Under the pieces are notes generated by a model. That model was not told the origin of the DNA, did no database searches, and worked only from the letters and a program-made list of their open reading frames with translations. Made by a program: the position numbers and the translations under genes. 64,000 nt of DNA from Stenotrophomonas sp. Marseille-Q4652 (GTDB lineage Bacteria > Pseudomonadota > Gammaproteobacteria > Xanthomonadales > Xanthomonadaceae): positions 434,001-498,000 of the forward strand of contig NZ_CAKAKE010000001.1 of NCBI RefSeq assembly GCF_916618915.1, in the 5' to 3' direction. This document shows, piece by piece, positions 47,397-57,771 of the stretch (within the stretch, counting starts at the first letter, position 1; the number at the start of each line of letters is the position of its first letter).

Positions 47397-47424
47397 ACGG
47401 CGGGCCATGGCCCGCCGTTCCTGT
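47397..47424 (+). terminator. Terminator after the oxygenase gene
   Basis: A 9-bp GC-rich stem (47397-47405 with 47410-47418) with a CATG loop, followed by TTCCTGTTTC. Confidence 0.65.
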
Positions 47425-47542
47425 TTCTGCCCTCCGGTGGCGCGTCCCGGCGGCCAAGGGGTGAGGGCAGGTAGCCGCGGGCTATGGGGCCAGCTGGGTA
47501 GATCGGCTATCCTTGCGCGCCAATTTGCACAGGATGGGTGAG

Positions 47543-48295
47543 ATGCGCCGCAAGATCGTCGCCGGTAACTGGAAACTCCATGGCAGCCGCCAGTTCGCTT
47601 CGGACCTGGTCGGCGGTCTCGTCGCCGCGCCGGTCGAAGGCGTGGAGCTGGTGGTCATCCCGCCGGTCGCCTACCTGGACGGCCTGGCCTCGGGGTTCGC
47701 CGGCCGCGGCGTGGATTTCGGTGCCCAGGACGTCAGCGAGCACGAGAAGGGTGCCTATACCGGCGAGATCTCGGCCGCAATGCTGGCTGATGTCGGTGCG
47801 CGTTACGTCCTGGTTGGCCATTCCGAGCGCCGCCAGTACCACCACGAGAGCAGCGAGCTGGTCGCCCGCAAGTTCGCCGCCGCGCTGAAGGCCGGCCTGG
47901 TGCCGGTGCTGTGCGTGGGCGAGACCCTGGAGCAGCGCGAGGCGGGCGAGACCGAGCAGGTGATCGCGGCCCAGTTGCGTCCGGTGATCGACCTGGTCGG
48001 CGCCGGGGGCTTCTCCTCGGCCGTGGTGGCCTACGAGCCGGTGTGGGCGATCGGTACCGGCCGCACCGCCAGCCCGGAGCAGGCGCAGGCCGTGCATGCC
48101 TTCATCCGTGGCGAATTTGCCTCGTGCGATGCTAGAATCGCCGATTCGCTGCCCCTCCTCTACGGTGGCAGCGTGAAGCCCGACAATGCCGCCGAGCTGT
48201 TCTCGCAGCCCGATGTCGACGGCGGGCTGGTGGGTGGCGCCTCGCTGGTGGCCGCCGATTTCCTGGCCATCGCCAAGGCGGCGGCTGGTCGCTAA
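47543..48295 (+). CDS. tpiA: Triose-phosphate isomerase
   Basis: A 250-residue TIM barrel of glycolysis. Catalytic residues are Asn9 and Lys11 (AGNWK), His93 (VGHSERR) and Glu165 (AYEPVWAIGTG). ATG 47543 fits best: the conserved start RRKIVAGNWK follows it and a purine-rich ribosome site lies ahead; another ATG is at 47534. It precedes secG and tRNA-Leu, the order also known in Pseudomonas. An extended -10 element lies inside its coding region at 48130. Confidence 0.96.
   Translation: MRRKIVAGNWKLHGSRQFASDLVGGLVAAPVEGVELVVIPPVAYLDGLASGFAGRGVDFGAQDVSEHEKGAYTGEISAAMLADVGARYVLVGHSERRQYHHESSELVARKFAAALKAGLVPVLCVGETLEQREAGETEQVIAAQLRPVIDLVGAGGFSSAVVAYEPVWAIGTGRTASPEQAQAVHAFIRGEFASCDARIADSLPLLYGGSVKPDNAAELFSQPDVDGGLVGGASLVAADFLAIAKAAAGR
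48130..48138 (+). promoter_or_regulatory. Extended -10 element inside tpiA
   Basis: The sequence TGCTAGAAT matches the extended -10 form (TG, one base, then TAGAAT, five of six to consensus). It is read in tpiA as Asp-Ala-Arg-Ile and uses AGA, a rare Arg codon in this GC-rich DNA. It could start a secG/tRNA transcript about 180 bases before secG. No -35 is seen. Confidence 0.45.
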
Positions 48296-48323
48296 AGATT
48301 TGTACGGTCCGGACGAAATCCAA

Positions 48324-48749
48324 ATGCTGATGTTGATCCTCAATGTGGTCTATGTGCTGGTGGCAGTGGCGATGATCGCCCTGATCCTGATGCAGCGCGG
48401 CTCGGGTGCGGCAGCGGGTTCGGGTTTCGGTGCCGGTGCTTCGGGCACGGTGTTCGGCTCGCGCGGCGCGTCGAACTTCCTGTCCAAGTCGACCAAGTGG
48501 CTGGCCATCGTGTTCTTCGGCATCAGCCTGTTCATGGCGTGGTACGCCACCCATGGCGCCCGCCCGAACACCGACGCTGGCCTGATGTCCGCACCGGTGG
48601 AGACGGCCGCCCCGGCCGTTGCCCCGGGCGAGCTGCAGGTGCCGCAGGCGCCGGTGGCCGATCCGGCTGCGCAAGGCGCTGTGCCGACTGCGGCCGAATC
48701 GACTTCTTCGAGTGAAGAAAAGCCGTCGGAAGGCTCGCAGAAAGACTGA
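48324..48749 (+). CDS. secG: Preprotein translocase subunit SecG
   Basis: A 141-residue partner of SecYE. Two membrane helices (about residues 3-22 and 55-72) flank the conserved loop LMQRGSGAAAGSGFGAG and SRGASNFLSKSTKW. After the second helix the protein has a Pro/Ala/Ser-rich tail of about 65 residues, longer than in E. coli and low in complexity. ATG 48324 or the ATG at 48330 both fit. Confidence 0.93.
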   Translation: MLMLILNVVYVLVAVAMIALILMQRGSGAAAGSGFGAGASGTVFGSRGASNFLSKSTKWLAIVFFGISLFMAWYATHGARPNTDAGLMSAPVETAAPAVAPGELQVPQAPVADPAAQGAVPTAAESTSSSEEKPSEGSQKD

Positions 48750-48756
48750 AGACGGT

Positions 48757-48762
48757 TACAAT
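48757..48762 (+). promoter_or_regulatory. Candidate -10 of the tRNA-Leu gene
   Basis: TACAAT (five of six to consensus) lies in the short gap between secG and the tRNA, 36 bases ahead of the tRNA. The -35 region is poor, so this is tentative. Confidence 0.35.
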
Positions 48763-48797
48763 ATGCAGCGCACTGGCAAAGCTCGGTGCGTACGCAT

Positions 48798-48882
48798 GCC
48801 CAGGTGGCGGAATTGGTAGACGCACTACCTTGAGGTGGTAGCGACGAGAGTCGTAGGGGTTCGAGTCCCCTCTTGGGCACCA
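48798..48882 (+). tRNA. tRNA-Leu (anticodon GAG)
   Basis: An 85-base gene with CCA encoded. The acceptor arm pairs GCCCAGG (48798-48804) with CTTGGGC (48872-48878, one G-T pair), the anticodon stem CTACC/GGTAG holds the loop TTGAGGT with anticodon GAG, there is a variable arm typical of a class II tRNA, and GGTTCGAGTCC forms the T arm. A T-rich stretch follows. Confidence 0.95.
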
Positions 48883-48994
48883 TTATGTTTGTTTGCGGGT
48901 TTCGTGGGGCGGGCAAGCGCTGCGAGTGGCAACCCGCCAATCCCCCATGCCAACGCGCCAGCAGGCGCAGCGGCAGAGGCAAGAGAGAATCGCT

Positions 48995-49351
48995 GTGCTG
49001 GCCGAATATTTGCCGTCCCTGCTGTTTCTGATCGTTGCCACCGGTATCGGCGTGGCGCTGATGCTGGTCGGTCGATTCCTCGCCCCCCGTAGCCCGGACG
49101 CCCGGAAGCTCTCGGCCTACGAGTGCGGCTTCGAGGCCTTCGAGGATGCGCGCATGAAGTTCGACGTGCGCTACTACCTCATCGCCATCCAGTTCATCGT
49201 CTTCGACCTGGAAATCATCTTCATCGTGCCCTGGACCCAGGTGTTCATGGAAATCGGCGCCCGTTCGCTGATCACCATGGGCCTGTTCGTTGGCATGCTT
49301 TTCCTTGGCTTTATCTACGTTTGGAAGAAGGGAGCGCTGGAATGGGAGTGA
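48995..49351 (+). CDS. nuoA: NADH-quinone oxidoreductase subunit A
   Basis: First gene of the complex I operon: a 118-residue membrane protein with three helices and the conserved [35 protein letters not shown]. The start is taken as GTG 48995 because this gives the family N-terminus [10 protein letters not shown] and an AGAGA ribosome site lies upstream; the open frame runs back to 48893. It overlaps nuoB by ten bases. Complex I moves electrons from NADH to quinone and pumps protons. Confidence 0.93.
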   Translation: MLAEYLPSLLFLIVATGIGVALMLVGRFLAPRSPDARKLSAYECGFEAFEDARMKFDVRYYLIAIQFIVFDLEIIFIVPWTQVFMEIGARSLITMGLFVGMLFLGFIYVWKKGALEWE

Positions 49352-49896
49352 TTCAGACTCTCGATGGGCTGATGAACAACCCCATCCCGGAAGGGCGGGT
49401 TGACGACATCCTGCGCCCGGAAGGCGAGAACCCGCTGCTGGAGAAGGGTTACGTCACCACCAGCGTCGATGCGCTGCTCAACTGGGCGCGCACCGGCTCG
49501 ATGTGGCCGATGACCTTCGGTCTGGCCTGCTGCGCGGTCGAGATGATGCACGCCGGCGCCGCGCGCCTGGACCTGGACCGCTACGGCGTGGTGTTCCGCC
49601 CGTCGCCGCGCCAGTCCGACGTGATGATCGTCGCCGGCACCCTGGTCAACAAGATGGCCCCGGCGCTGCGCAAGGTCTACGACCAGATGCCGGACCCGAA
49701 GTGGGTCATCTCCATGGGTAGCTGCGCCAACGGCGGCGGCTACTACCACTACTCCTATTCGGTGGTGCGCGGTTGCGACCGCGTGGTGCCGGTGGACGTG
49801 TACGTGCCGGGCTGCCCGCCGACCGCCGAAGCGCTGGTCTACGGCATCCTCCAGCTGCAGAAGAAGATCTGGCGTACCCAGACCATCGCGCGCTGA
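49342..49896 (+). CDS. nuoB: NADH-quinone oxidoreductase subunit B
   Basis: A 184-residue subunit holding the N2 4Fe-4S cluster next to the quinone site. The cluster Cys are Cys63-Cys64 (ACCAVEMM), Cys128 ([10 protein letters not shown]) and Cys158 (PGCPP). The start overlaps the nuoA end, coupling the two. Confidence 0.96.
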   Translation: MGVIQTLDGLMNNPIPEGRVDDILRPEGENPLLEKGYVTTSVDALLNWARTGSMWPMTFGLACCAVEMMHAGAARLDLDRYGVVFRPSPRQSDVMIVAGTLVNKMAPALRKVYDQMPDPKWVISMGSCANGGGYYHYSYSVVRGCDRVVPVDVYVPGCPPTAEALVYGILQLQKKIWRTQTIAR

Positions 49897-49930
49897 TTCC
49901 TTTCGTCTACAAGAGCACGCCAAGCCCCCC

Positions 49931-50683
49931 ATGGCACAGCAAGCATCCTCCTTCATCGATCGACTCACCGCGCGTTTCGCCGGCGCGCAGGTCTTCGTGG
50001 TCGAACCGCGCGGCGAAGTGACGCTGGAAGTGCCTGCCGCCCAGTGGCACGACACCTGCCTGGCGCTGCGCGACGAGCTCGGCTTCGAGCAGCTCGTCGA
50101 CATGTGCGGCGTGGATTACCTGGGTTACGGCAGCGACGAATGGGACACTGACGACGTGTCCTCCCAGGGCTTCAGCCGTGGCGTGGAAGGCAAGGCCGTC
50201 GGCCGTTTCGCCTGGGGCGAGTTCCCCAGCCGCGAGACCGCCGAGGGCGTGCAGCCGCAGCCGCTGCCGCAGCAGCGTTTTGCCGTGGTCGCGCAACTGC
50301 GTTCCTACCAGCACAATCTGGCCATGCGCGTGCGCTGCTATGCGCCGAACGACGAGCTGCCGGTGGTCGCTTCGCTGACCGATGTGTGGCCGGGCGTGAA
50401 CTGGTTCGAGCGCGAGGCGTTCGACCTGTTCGGCGTGATCTTCGAAGGTCATCCGGACCTGCGCCGCATCCTGACCGACTACGGTTTCGTGGGCCATCCG
50501 TTCCGCAAGGACTTCCCGCTGATCGGCAACGTCGAAGTGCGCTACGACGAAGAGAAGAAGCGCGTGGTTTATGAGCCTGTGACCTCGGTCGAGCCGCGTG
50601 TGAACGTGCCGCGCGTTATCCGCGACGACGCGCGTTTCCAGACCGCAGCCGGCGAGCGCGCGCAGACGGAGGCAGCGAAGTGA
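49931..50683 (+). CDS. nuoC: NADH-quinone oxidoreductase subunit C
   Basis: A 250-residue hydrophilic subunit of the peripheral arm, separate from NuoD (in E. coli the two are fused). The 30-kDa signature appears as [33 protein letters not shown]. The stop overlaps the GTG start of nuoD by four bases. Confidence 0.94.
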   Translation: MAQQASSFIDRLTARFAGAQVFVVEPRGEVTLEVPAAQWHDTCLALRDELGFEQLVDMCGVDYLGYGSDEWDTDDVSSQGFSRGVEGKAVGRFAWGEFPSRETAEGVQPQPLPQQRFAVVAQLRSYQHNLAMRVRCYAPNDELPVVASLTDVWPGVNWFEREAFDLFGVIFEGHPDLRRILTDYGFVGHPFRKDFPLIGNVEVRYDEEKKRVVYEPVTSVEPRVNVPRVIRDDARFQTAAGERAQTEAAK

Positions 50684-51987
50684 GCATTATCCATCCGGCC
50701 AGCGAGGCCTTTGCGAGCAATCCCGCCGAAAGCCGGCAGGAGATCCGCAACTACACGATGAACTTCGGCCCGCAGCATCCGGCCGCGCACGGCGTGCTGC
50801 GCCTGATCCTGGAAATGGACGGCGAGACCATCATGCGTGCCGACCCGCACGTGGGCCTGCTGCATCGTGGCACCGAGAAGCTGGCCGAATCCAAGCCGTT
50901 CAACCAGTCGATCCCGTACATGGATCGACTGGACTACGTGTCGATGATGTGCAACGAGCACGCCTACGTCCGTGCCATCGAGAGCCTGATGGGCATCGAG
51001 GCGCCGGAGCGTGCGCAGTACATCCGCACGATGTTCGACGAGATCACCCGCATCCTGAACCACCTGATGTGGCTGGGTTCCAACGCGCTCGACCTGGGCG
51101 CGATGGCGGTGATGCTGTACGCCTTCCGCGAGCGCGAGGAGCTGATGGACTGCTACGAGGCGGTCTCCGGCGCGCGCATGCATGCGGCCTACTACCGTCC
51201 GGGTGGCGTCCATCGCGACCTGCCGGACCACATGCCCAAGTACAAGGAATCGCGCTGGCGCAAGGGCAAGACCCTAAAGCACTTCAACGCTGCCCGCGAA
51301 GGTTCGCTGCTGGACTTCATCGAGAACTTCACCAACGAGTTCCCGGCGCGCGTCGACGAGTACGAAACCCTGCTGACCGACAACCGCATCTGGAAGCAGC
51401 GTACCGTCGGCATTGGCGTGGTCTCCCCGGAACAGGCCCTGGCCTGGGGCATGACCGGCGCGATGCTGCGTGGTTCGGGTATCGAGTGGGACCTGCGCAA
51501 GAAGCAGCCGTACGCCAAGTACGACGCGGTTGATTTCGACATCCCGGTCGGCATCAACGGCGACTGCTACGACCGTTACCTGGTGCGCGTGGCCGAGATG
51601 CGCGAGTCCAACCGCATCATCAAGCAGTGCGTGCAGTGGCTGAAGGCCAACCCCGGCCCGGTCATGGTCAAGAACTTCAAGGTCGCTCCGCCCAGGCGCG
51701 AGGACATGAAGGACGACATGGAAGCGCTGATCCACCACTTCAAGCTGTTCAGCGAAGGCTACTGCGTCCCGGCCGGCGAGACCTACGCCGCGGTCGAGGC
51801 GCCGAAGGGTGAGTTCGGCTGCTACCTGCTGTCCGATGGCGCAAACAAGCCGTTCCGCGTGCACCTGCGCGCGCCGGGCTTCGCCCACCTGTCGTCGATC
51901 GACACGATCGTGCGCGGCCACATGCTGGCCGACGTGGTGGCGATGATCGGTACCTACGACCTGGTGTTCGGCGAGGTCGACCGGTGA
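50680..51987 (+). CDS. nuoD: NADH-quinone oxidoreductase subunit D
   Basis: A 435-residue subunit lining the quinone pocket. The N-terminal [15 protein letters not shown] with the quinone-site His is present, and the C-terminal region ends DIVFGEVDR-like ([11 protein letters not shown]). It begins at GTG 50680 within the nuoC stop. Immediately after its stop a small 31-codon frame starts, before nuoE. Confidence 0.96.
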   Translation: MSIIHPASEAFASNPAESRQEIRNYTMNFGPQHPAAHGVLRLILEMDGETIMRADPHVGLLHRGTEKLAESKPFNQSIPYMDRLDYVSMMCNEHAYVRAIESLMGIEAPERAQYIRTMFDEITRILNHLMWLGSNALDLGAMAVMLYAFREREELMDCYEAVSGARMHAAYYRPGGVHRDLPDHMPKYKESRWRKGKTLKHFNAAREGSLLDFIENFTNEFPARVDEYETLLTDNRIWKQRTVGIGVVSPEQALAWGMTGAMLRGSGIEWDLRKKQPYAKYDAVDFDIPVGINGDCYDRYLVRVAEMRESNRIIKQCVQWLKANPGPVMVKNFKVAPPRREDMKDDMEALIHHFKLFSEGYCVPAGETYAAVEAPKGEFGCYLLSDGANKPFRVHLRAPGFAHLSSIDTIVRGHMLADVVAMIGTYDLVFGEVDR

Positions 51988-52082
51988 TGTCCGGCGACCA
52001 CTCGGAACTTGCGACCCGGCAGGCGATGCCGGCGGCGCACAAGCCCAATCATGATTTGATATTTGCTGAGGTCGGCCGATGA
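51987..52082 (+). CDS. 31-codon frame bridging nuoD and nuoE (uncertain)
   Basis: An ATG begins on the last base of the nuoD stop (TGATG) and the frame ends TGA overlapping the nuoE ATG (ATGA at 52079-52082). The peptide would be 31 residues (start [12 protein letters not shown]), polar, with no known domain. In nuoE's own frame a TGA lies four codons before its ATG, so this is not an N-terminal extension of NuoE. It could be a real small protein or simply a coupling device that carries ribosomes across the gap. Confidence 0.4.
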   Translation: MSGDHSELATRQAMPAAHKPNHDLIFAEVGR

Positions 52083-52606
52083 AGGCGACAGGTAATTTCG
52101 AGGCGGCGCGCGACGTCGACCCGATGGTGGTGCTGAGCGACAAGACTCGTGCACACATTGACCACTGGCTGACGAAGTTCCCGCCGGACCGCAAGCGTTC
52201 GGCGGTGCTGCAGGGGCTGCACGCCGCGCAGGAACAGAACCAGGGCTGGCTGACCGACGAGCTGATCGCCGCCGTGGCCAAGTACCTGGACCTGCCGCCG
52301 GTGTGGGCCTACGAGGTCGCCAGCTTCTACTCGATGTTCGAGACCGAGAAGGTCGGCCGCAACAACGTCGCCTTCTGCACCAACATCAGCTGCTGGCTCA
52401 ACGGCGCCGAGGACCTGGTCGCGCATGCCGAGAAGAAGCTCGGCTGCAAGCTGGGGCAGTCCACCGCCGATGGTCGCGTGTACCTCAAGCGCGAGGAAGA
52501 ATGCCTGGCCGGTTGTGCCGGCGCGCCGATGATGGTCATCAATGGCCATTACCACGAGCGCCTGACCGTCGAGAAGGTCGACGAGCTGCTGGACGGGTTG
52601 GAGTAA
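52079..52606 (+). CDS. nuoE: NADH-quinone oxidoreductase subunit E
   Basis: A 175-residue thioredoxin-fold subunit of the NADH-oxidising module with a 2Fe-2S cluster bound by Cys100, Cys105, Cys142 and Cys146 (CTNISC and CLAGC). ATG 52079 is supported because an in-frame stop lies just upstream. nuoF starts three bases after its stop. Confidence 0.95.
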   Translation: MKATGNFEAARDVDPMVVLSDKTRAHIDHWLTKFPPDRKRSAVLQGLHAAQEQNQGWLTDELIAAVAKYLDLPPVWAYEVASFYSMFETEKVGRNNVAFCTNISCWLNGAEDLVAHAEKKLGCKLGQSTADGRVYLKREEECLAGCAGAPMMVINGHYHERLTVEKVDELLDGLE

Positions 52607-52609
52607 GCC

Positions 52610-53950
52610 ATGGCACATCACCACCAAGCTACCGGCCCGGTCGGTCCTGCGCCGCAGCCGCACAATGTGGTCTACACCACGCTGCATTTCGACACGCCCT
52701 GGTCGTACGAGAACTACGTCAAGACCGGTGGTTACGCCGCGCTGCGCAAGATCCTCGAGGAGAAGATCGCGCCGGCCGACGTCATCGAGATGGTCAAGCA
52801 GTCCGGCCTGCGCGGCCGCGGCGGCGCGGGCTTCCCGACCGGCCTGAAGTGGTCCTTCATGCCCAAGGGCGACATGCAGAAGTACATCCTCTGCAACTCG
52901 GACGAATCCGAGCCGGGCACCTGCAAGGACCGCGACATCCTGCGCTACAACCCGCACGCGGTGGTGGAAGGCATGGCGATCGCCTGCTACGCCACCGGTT
53001 CGACCGTGGGCTACAACTACCTGCGCGGTGAGTTCCACCACGAGCCGTTCGAGCATTTCGAGCAGGCCCTGGCCGATGCCTACAGCAATGGTTGGCTGGG
53101 CAAGAACGTGCTGGGCAGTGGCGTGGACATCGACATCTACGGTGCGCTGGGCGCCGGCGCCTACATCTGCGGCGAAGAAACCGCGCTGATGGAGTCGCTG
53201 GAGGGCAAGAAGGGCCAGCCGCGCTACAAGCCGCCGTTCCCGGCCAATTTCGGCCTGTACGGCAAGCCGACCACGATCAACAACACCGAGACCTACGCCT
53301 CGGTCCCGGCGATCATCCGCAACGGCCCGGAGTGGTTCAAGGGCCTGAGCAAGACCGCCAACGGCGGCCCGAAGTGCTTCTCGGTGTCCGGTTGCGTGCA
53401 GAAGGGCGGCAACTTCGAGGTGCCGCTGGGCACCACGTTCAACGAGCTGCTGGAAATGGCCGGTGGCCTGAAGCCGGGCCGCAAGCTCAAGGGCGCGATC
53501 CCGGGCGGCGTGTCGATGCCGGTGCTGACCGCGGCCGAGCTGGACAACCTGCCGATGGACTACGACACCATCCGTGCGCTGGGCTCGGGCCTGGGGTCGG
53601 GCGCGATCGTGGTGCTGGACGACAGCGTGTGCTGCGTGAAGTTCGCCTGCCGCATCAGCCAGTTCTTCCACAAGGAATCCTGCGGCCAGTGCACTCCGTG
53701 CCGCGAGGGCACCGGCTGGATGCACCGCGTGCTGGAGCGCATCGTCGCCGGCAAGGCCACGATGGAAGACCTGCACCAGCTCAAGGCGGTGGCCGGCCAG
53801 ATCGAAGGCCACACCATCTGTGCGTTCGGCGAAGCGGCGGCATGGCCCATCCAGGGTTTCCTGCGCCAGTTCTGGGACGAATTCGAGTACTACATCGTCA
53901 ACGGTCATTCGATGGTTGACGGCAAGAAGGTGGAGGCTGCTGCCGCATGA
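52610..53950 (+). CDS. nuoF: NADH-quinone oxidoreductase subunit F
   Basis: A 446-residue subunit that binds NADH and FMN. The nucleotide site is [11 protein letters not shown] (residues 68-78) with [11 protein letters not shown] later, and the N3 4Fe-4S cluster uses CGQCTPC (Cys358, Cys361, Cys364) and Cys404. The first residues contain three His in a row of unknown meaning. The stop overlaps the nuoG ATG by four bases. Confidence 0.97.
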   Translation: MAHHHQATGPVGPAPQPHNVVYTTLHFDTPWSYENYVKTGGYAALRKILEEKIAPADVIEMVKQSGLRGRGGAGFPTGLKWSFMPKGDMQKYILCNSDESEPGTCKDRDILRYNPHAVVEGMAIACYATGSTVGYNYLRGEFHHEPFEHFEQALADAYSNGWLGKNVLGSGVDIDIYGALGAGAYICGEETALMESLEGKKGQPRYKPPFPANFGLYGKPTTINNTETYASVPAIIRNGPEWFKGLSKTANGGPKCFSVSGCVQKGGNFEVPLGTTFNELLEMAGGLKPGRKLKGAIPGGVSMPVLTAAELDNLPMDYDTIRALGSGLGSGAIVVLDDSVCCVKFACRISQFFHKESCGQCTPCREGTGWMHRVLERIVAGKATMEDLHQLKAVAGQIEGHTICAFGEAAAWPIQGFLRQFWDEFEYYIVNGHSMVDGKKVEAAAA

Positions 53951-56181
53951 GCGCGCAACCGGTAAATCCCAACGTGCCGCCGGACCACGTGACCGTCGAG
54001 ATCGACGGCCAGTCCCTGGTCGTGCCCAAGGGTTCGATGATCATCCAGGCCGCCGACAAGGCCGGCATCCCGATTCCGCGCTTCTGCTACCACGAGAAGC
54101 TGGCGATCGCGGCCAACTGCCGCATGTGCCTGGTCGACGTGGAGAAGGCGCCCAAGCCGACCCCGGCCTGCGCCACGCCGGTGATGGACGGCATGAAGGT
54201 GTCTACCCGCAGCGACAAGGCGCTGAAGTACCAGCGCTCGGTGATGGAATTCCTGCTGATCAACCACCCGCTGGACTGCCCGATCTGCGACCAGGGCGGC
54301 GAGTGCGAGCTGCAGGACGTTTCGCTGGGTTATGGCCGCTCGGTCAGCCGCTTCAACGAGCGCAAGCGCGTGGTGCCGGACGAGGACATGGGGCCGCTGG
54401 TCGCCACCGAGATGACCCGCTGCATCCAGTGTACGCGCTGCGTGCGCTTCACCGCCGAAGTGGCTGGCACCTATGAACTGGGTGGCATGTACCGCGGCGA
54501 GAACCTGCAGATCGGTACCTACGACGGCAAGCCGCTGACCACCGAGCTGTCGGGCAACGTCATCGACGTGTGCCCGGTCGGCGCGTTGACCAACAAGGTG
54601 TTCCAGTTCCGCGCCCGTCCGTGGGAACTGACCGCGCGAGAGTCGCTGGGCTACCACGACGCGATGGGTTCGAACCTGTTCGTGCACGTGCGCCGCGGCG
54701 AAGTGCTGCGCGTTGTCCCGCGCGACAACGAGCTGGTCAACGAGTGCTGGCTGTCCGACCGTGACCGCTATTCGCACCAGGGCCTGTACGCCGCCGACCG
54801 CGCCGTCAAGCCGATGCGCAAGGTCAATGGCCAGTGGCAGGAAGTGAGCTGGGCCGAAGGCCTGGCCGCCGCCACCGAGATCCTGTCGGCCAACCGTGGC
54901 GACGACGTCGGCGTGCTGGTGCATCCGTCCACCTCCAACGAGGAGGGCGCGCTGCTGGCCCGCCTGGCCGCCGGTCTGGGCTCGGCCAACATCGACCACC
55001 GCATCAACAACCGCGACTTCTCCGACGCCGCCACCGCCGAGGTCTTCGGCCTGCCGCTGGCCGAGATCGAGAAGGCCGCCAGCATCGTCGTGCTCGGCAG
55101 CAACATCCGCCACGAGTTGCCGCTGCTGCACGCCCGCCTGCGCAAGGCGCACACCCGCAACGGCGCGCGCATTCATGCGATTAACCCGGTCGACTTCGAC
55201 TTCGCCTTCAAGCTGGAAGGCAAGCAGATCGTGGCCCCGTCGCAGTTCGTCGCGGCCCTGGGCGATGCCACGCTGCGCGAGGCGGTCAAGGCCAGCGGCA
55301 GCGCCGTGCTGATCGTCGGTGCTATTGCAGAGAACCACCCGCAGGCCGCCGCGATCCGCGCCGCCGCGCGTGATTTCGCTGCTGCCACCGGCGCCCGCCT
55401 GTGCCGCGTCCCGCAGGGAGCCAATGCCGTGGGCCTGTCCCGCGCCGGCGTGCTGCCGGCCGGCAAGGACGTGGCGGCGATGTTCGCCCAGCCGCGCAAG
55501 GCCTATGTCATGTACGGCATCGAGCCGGGCCTGGATTTTGCCGACACCGCCTCCGCGCTGAAGGCGCTGAACGCCGCCAAGGTCGTGGCCTTCAGCCACT
55601 TCGCCTGCGAATCGACCCGCGCCGCGGCCGACGTGATCCTGCCGATCGGCCTGCTGCCGGAGATCGATGCGACCCTGACCAACCTGGACGGCCGTGACCA
55701 GCACGCCCGTGCCGGTGGCAAGCTGCCGGGCGAGGCCCGCGAGGGCTGGCGTGCGCTGCGTGCACTGGGTGGCGAGATGAAGCTGGCCGGTTTTGATTTC
55801 ATCGACCTGACCGGCCTGCGCGCCAGCCTGGCGCCGGTGAATGTCGCTGTTGCCGCCTCGGCGCAGCCGCAGGTTTCCGGCGAAGGCCTGGAAGTGGTCG
55901 CAACCCCGGCCATCTACCGTACCGATGCGGTGGTCCGTCGCGCGGCCGCGCTGCAGGCCCATCCGCTCAACACCGCCGCGCGCATCGTGCTCAACAGCGA
56001 CGATGCCGCCCGCCTGCAGTTGCAGGAAGGGCAGGTGGCCAAGGTGGGCAGCGAGGCCGGCAAGGCCACGCTCCCGGTGGTGGTCGACGCCCGCGTCGCC
56101 TCGGGTTCGGTCTGGATTGAAACGGGCCACGGTGCGACCGCACCGCTGGGCGCCGGTCGTGTAACGGTGGTGGCTGCATGA
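53947..56181 (+). CDS. nuoG: NADH-quinone oxidoreductase subunit G
   Basis: A 744-residue subunit carrying several clusters. The 2Fe-2S site uses Cys47, Cys58, Cys61, Cys75; a 4Fe-4S site uses His107, Cys111, Cys114, Cys120; another uses Cys159, Cys162, Cys165 and Cys209. It is shorter than the E. coli protein (about 900 residues). The C-terminal part is a molybdopterin-oxidoreductase-like fold without the cofactor. The stop overlaps nuoH. Confidence 0.95.
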   Translation: MSAQPVNPNVPPDHVTVEIDGQSLVVPKGSMIIQAADKAGIPIPRFCYHEKLAIAANCRMCLVDVEKAPKPTPACATPVMDGMKVSTRSDKALKYQRSVMEFLLINHPLDCPICDQGGECELQDVSLGYGRSVSRFNERKRVVPDEDMGPLVATEMTRCIQCTRCVRFTAEVAGTYELGGMYRGENLQIGTYDGKPLTTELSGNVIDVCPVGALTNKVFQFRARPWELTARESLGYHDAMGSNLFVHVRRGEVLRVVPRDNELVNECWLSDRDRYSHQGLYAADRAVKPMRKVNGQWQEVSWAEGLAAATEILSANRGDDVGVLVHPSTSNEEGALLARLAAGLGSANIDHRINNRDFSDAATAEVFGLPLAEIEKAASIVVLGSNIRHELPLLHARLRKAHTRNGARIHAINPVDFDFAFKLEGKQIVAPSQFVAALGDATLREAVKASGSAVLIVGAIAENHPQAAAIRAAARDFAAATGARLCRVPQGANAVGLSRAGVLPAGKDVAAMFAQPRKAYVMYGIEPGLDFADTASALKALNAAKVVAFSHFACESTRAAADVILPIGLLPEIDATLTNLDGRDQHARAGGKLPGEAREGWRALRALGGEMKLAGFDFIDLTGLRASLAPVNVAVAASAQPQVSGEGLEVVATPAIYRTDAVVRRAAALQAHPLNTAARIVLNSDDAARLQLQEGQVAKVGSEAGKATLPVVVDARVASGSVWIETGHGATAPLGAGRVTVVAA

Positions 56182-57269
56182 ACGAGATGCTGTTGAACGC
56201 GGTCAGCCCGCTGCAGCAGTGGCTGCTCGGCCTGGGTGATATCGGCGTGGTGCTGTGGATCGTGCTGAAGGTCCTCGTCATCGCGATGCCGATCATCATC
56301 GCTGTGGCCTTCTACGTGGTGTGGGAGCGCAAGCTCATCGGCTGGATGCACGTCCGCCACGGGCCGATGTACGTCGGCATGGGCATCTTCCAGGCCTTCG
56401 CGGACGTGTTCAAACTCCTGTTCAAGGAGATCATCCGTCCGAGCAGTGCGCACAAGGCGATCTACGTGCTGTCGCCGCTGATCGTGCTGGCCCCGGCGTT
56501 CGCCGCCTGGTCGGTGGTGCCGTTCGACTCGCAGCTGGTGCTGTCCAATGCCAACGCCGGCCTGTTGTACCTGCTGGCGATGACCTCGCTGGGCGTGTAC
56601 GGCATCATCCTGGCGGGCTGGGCCTCGAACTCGAAGTACGCATTCCTGGGCGCGATGCGCTCGGCCGCGCAGGTGGTCAGCTACGAAATCGCCATGGGCT
56701 TTGCCCTGGTCGGCGTGATGATCGCCGCCGGCAGCCTGAACCTGACCGACATCGTGCTCGCCCAGGGCGGTGACGACGGCTTCTTCGACTGGTTCCTGCT
56801 GCCGCTGCTGCCGCTGTTCGTCGTGTACTGGGTGTCGGGCGTTGCCGAAACCAACCGTGCGCCGTTCGACGTGGTGGAAGGCGAATCGGAAATCGTGGCC
56901 GGCCACATGGTGGAGTACTCCGGCGGCGCGTTCGCGCTGTTCTTCCTGGCCGAATACGCCAGCATGATCCTGGTCAGCTTCCTGATCTCGATCTTCTTCC
57001 TGGGTGGCTGGCTGAGCCCGATCCAAGGCTGGGTCACCGCGGACATCTCGCCGTGGATCAACTGGATCTGGACCGGCGGCTGGCCGTGGCTGCTGCTGAA
57101 GGTCTTCTTCTTCGCCAGTGCCTACATCTGGTTCCGTGCCAGCTTCCCGCGCTTCCGTTATGACCAGATCATGCGCCTGGGCTGGAAGGTCTTCATTCCG
57201 CTCACCATCTTCTGGATCGCGGTGACGGCGTTGATGGTGTTCTACGGCGTGATCCAGAAGGGCGTGTAA
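56178..57269 (+). CDS. nuoH: NADH-quinone oxidoreductase subunit H
   Basis: A 363-residue membrane subunit forming the roof of the quinone channel, with eight or nine helices. Signatures are [32 protein letters not shown] and [22 protein letters not shown] (Glu/Asp-rich loop). Start overlaps the nuoG stop. Confidence 0.96.
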   Translation: MNEMLLNAVSPLQQWLLGLGDIGVVLWIVLKVLVIAMPIIIAVAFYVVWERKLIGWMHVRHGPMYVGMGIFQAFADVFKLLFKEIIRPSSAHKAIYVLSPLIVLAPAFAAWSVVPFDSQLVLSNANAGLLYLLAMTSLGVYGIILAGWASNSKYAFLGAMRSAAQVVSYEIAMGFALVGVMIAAGSLNLTDIVLAQGGDDGFFDWFLLPLLPLFVVYWVSGVAETNRAPFDVVEGESEIVAGHMVEYSGGAFALFFLAEYASMILVSFLISIFFLGGWLSPIQGWVTADISPWINWIWTGGWPWLLLKVFFFASAYIWFRASFPRFRYDQIMRLGWKVFIPLTIFWIAVTALMVFYGVIQKGV

Positions 57270-57273
57270 TTCG

Positions 57274-57762
57274 ATGAACAAGATCACCCATTACTTCAAG
57301 AGCCTGCTGCTGCTCGAACTGATCGGCGGCCTGTGGCTGACGCTGAAGTACACCTTCAAGCCGAAGTACACCGTGCTGTACCCGATGGAGAAGTTCCCGC
57401 AGTCGCCGCGTTTCCGTGGCCTGCACGCGCTGCGCCGTTACCCCAATGGGGAAGAGCGCTGCATCGCCTGCAAGCTGTGCGAGGCCGTATGCCCGGCGCT
57501 GGCCATCACCATCGACTCGGCCAAGCGCGAGGACGGCACCCGCCGCACCACGCGTTATGACATCGACCTGTTCAAGTGCATCTACTGCGGCTTCTGCGAG
57601 GAAAGCTGCCCGGTGGACTCGATCGTCGAGACCCACATCCTCGAATACCACTTCGAGAACCGTGGAGAGAACATCGTCACCAAGCCGCAGCTGCTGGCGA
57701 TCGGCGACCGGCTCGAAGCCGAGATCGCGGAGCGCCGCGCCGCCGACGCCGCCTATCGCTGA
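57274..57762 (+). CDS. nuoI: NADH-quinone oxidoreductase subunit I
   Basis: A 162-residue ferredoxin-like subunit with two 4Fe-4S clusters: Cys63, Cys66, Cys69, Cys73 ([11 protein letters not shown]) and Cys102, Cys105, Cys108, Cys112 ([11 protein letters not shown]). The N-terminal amphipathic helix lies against the membrane. Confidence 0.97.
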   Translation: MNKITHYFKSLLLLELIGGLWLTLKYTFKPKYTVLYPMEKFPQSPRFRGLHALRRYPNGEERCIACKLCEAVCPALAITIDSAKREDGTRRTTRYDIDLFKCIYCGFCEESCPVDSIVETHILEYHFENRGENIVTKPQLLAIGDRLEAEIAERRAADAAYR

Positions 57763-57771
57763 GGTCACGAG

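Noticed and set aside
48883..48994. Leader peptide before nuoA, because an ATG frame starts at about 48885.
   Set aside because: The frame has no ribosome site and no typical leader features; the region carries only a weak long-loop inverted repeat.
51987..52082. Frameshifted N-terminal extension of NuoE.
   Set aside because: A TGA in the nuoE frame four codons before its ATG, and normal NuoE length, argue that nuoE is complete. The small frame is listed separately.
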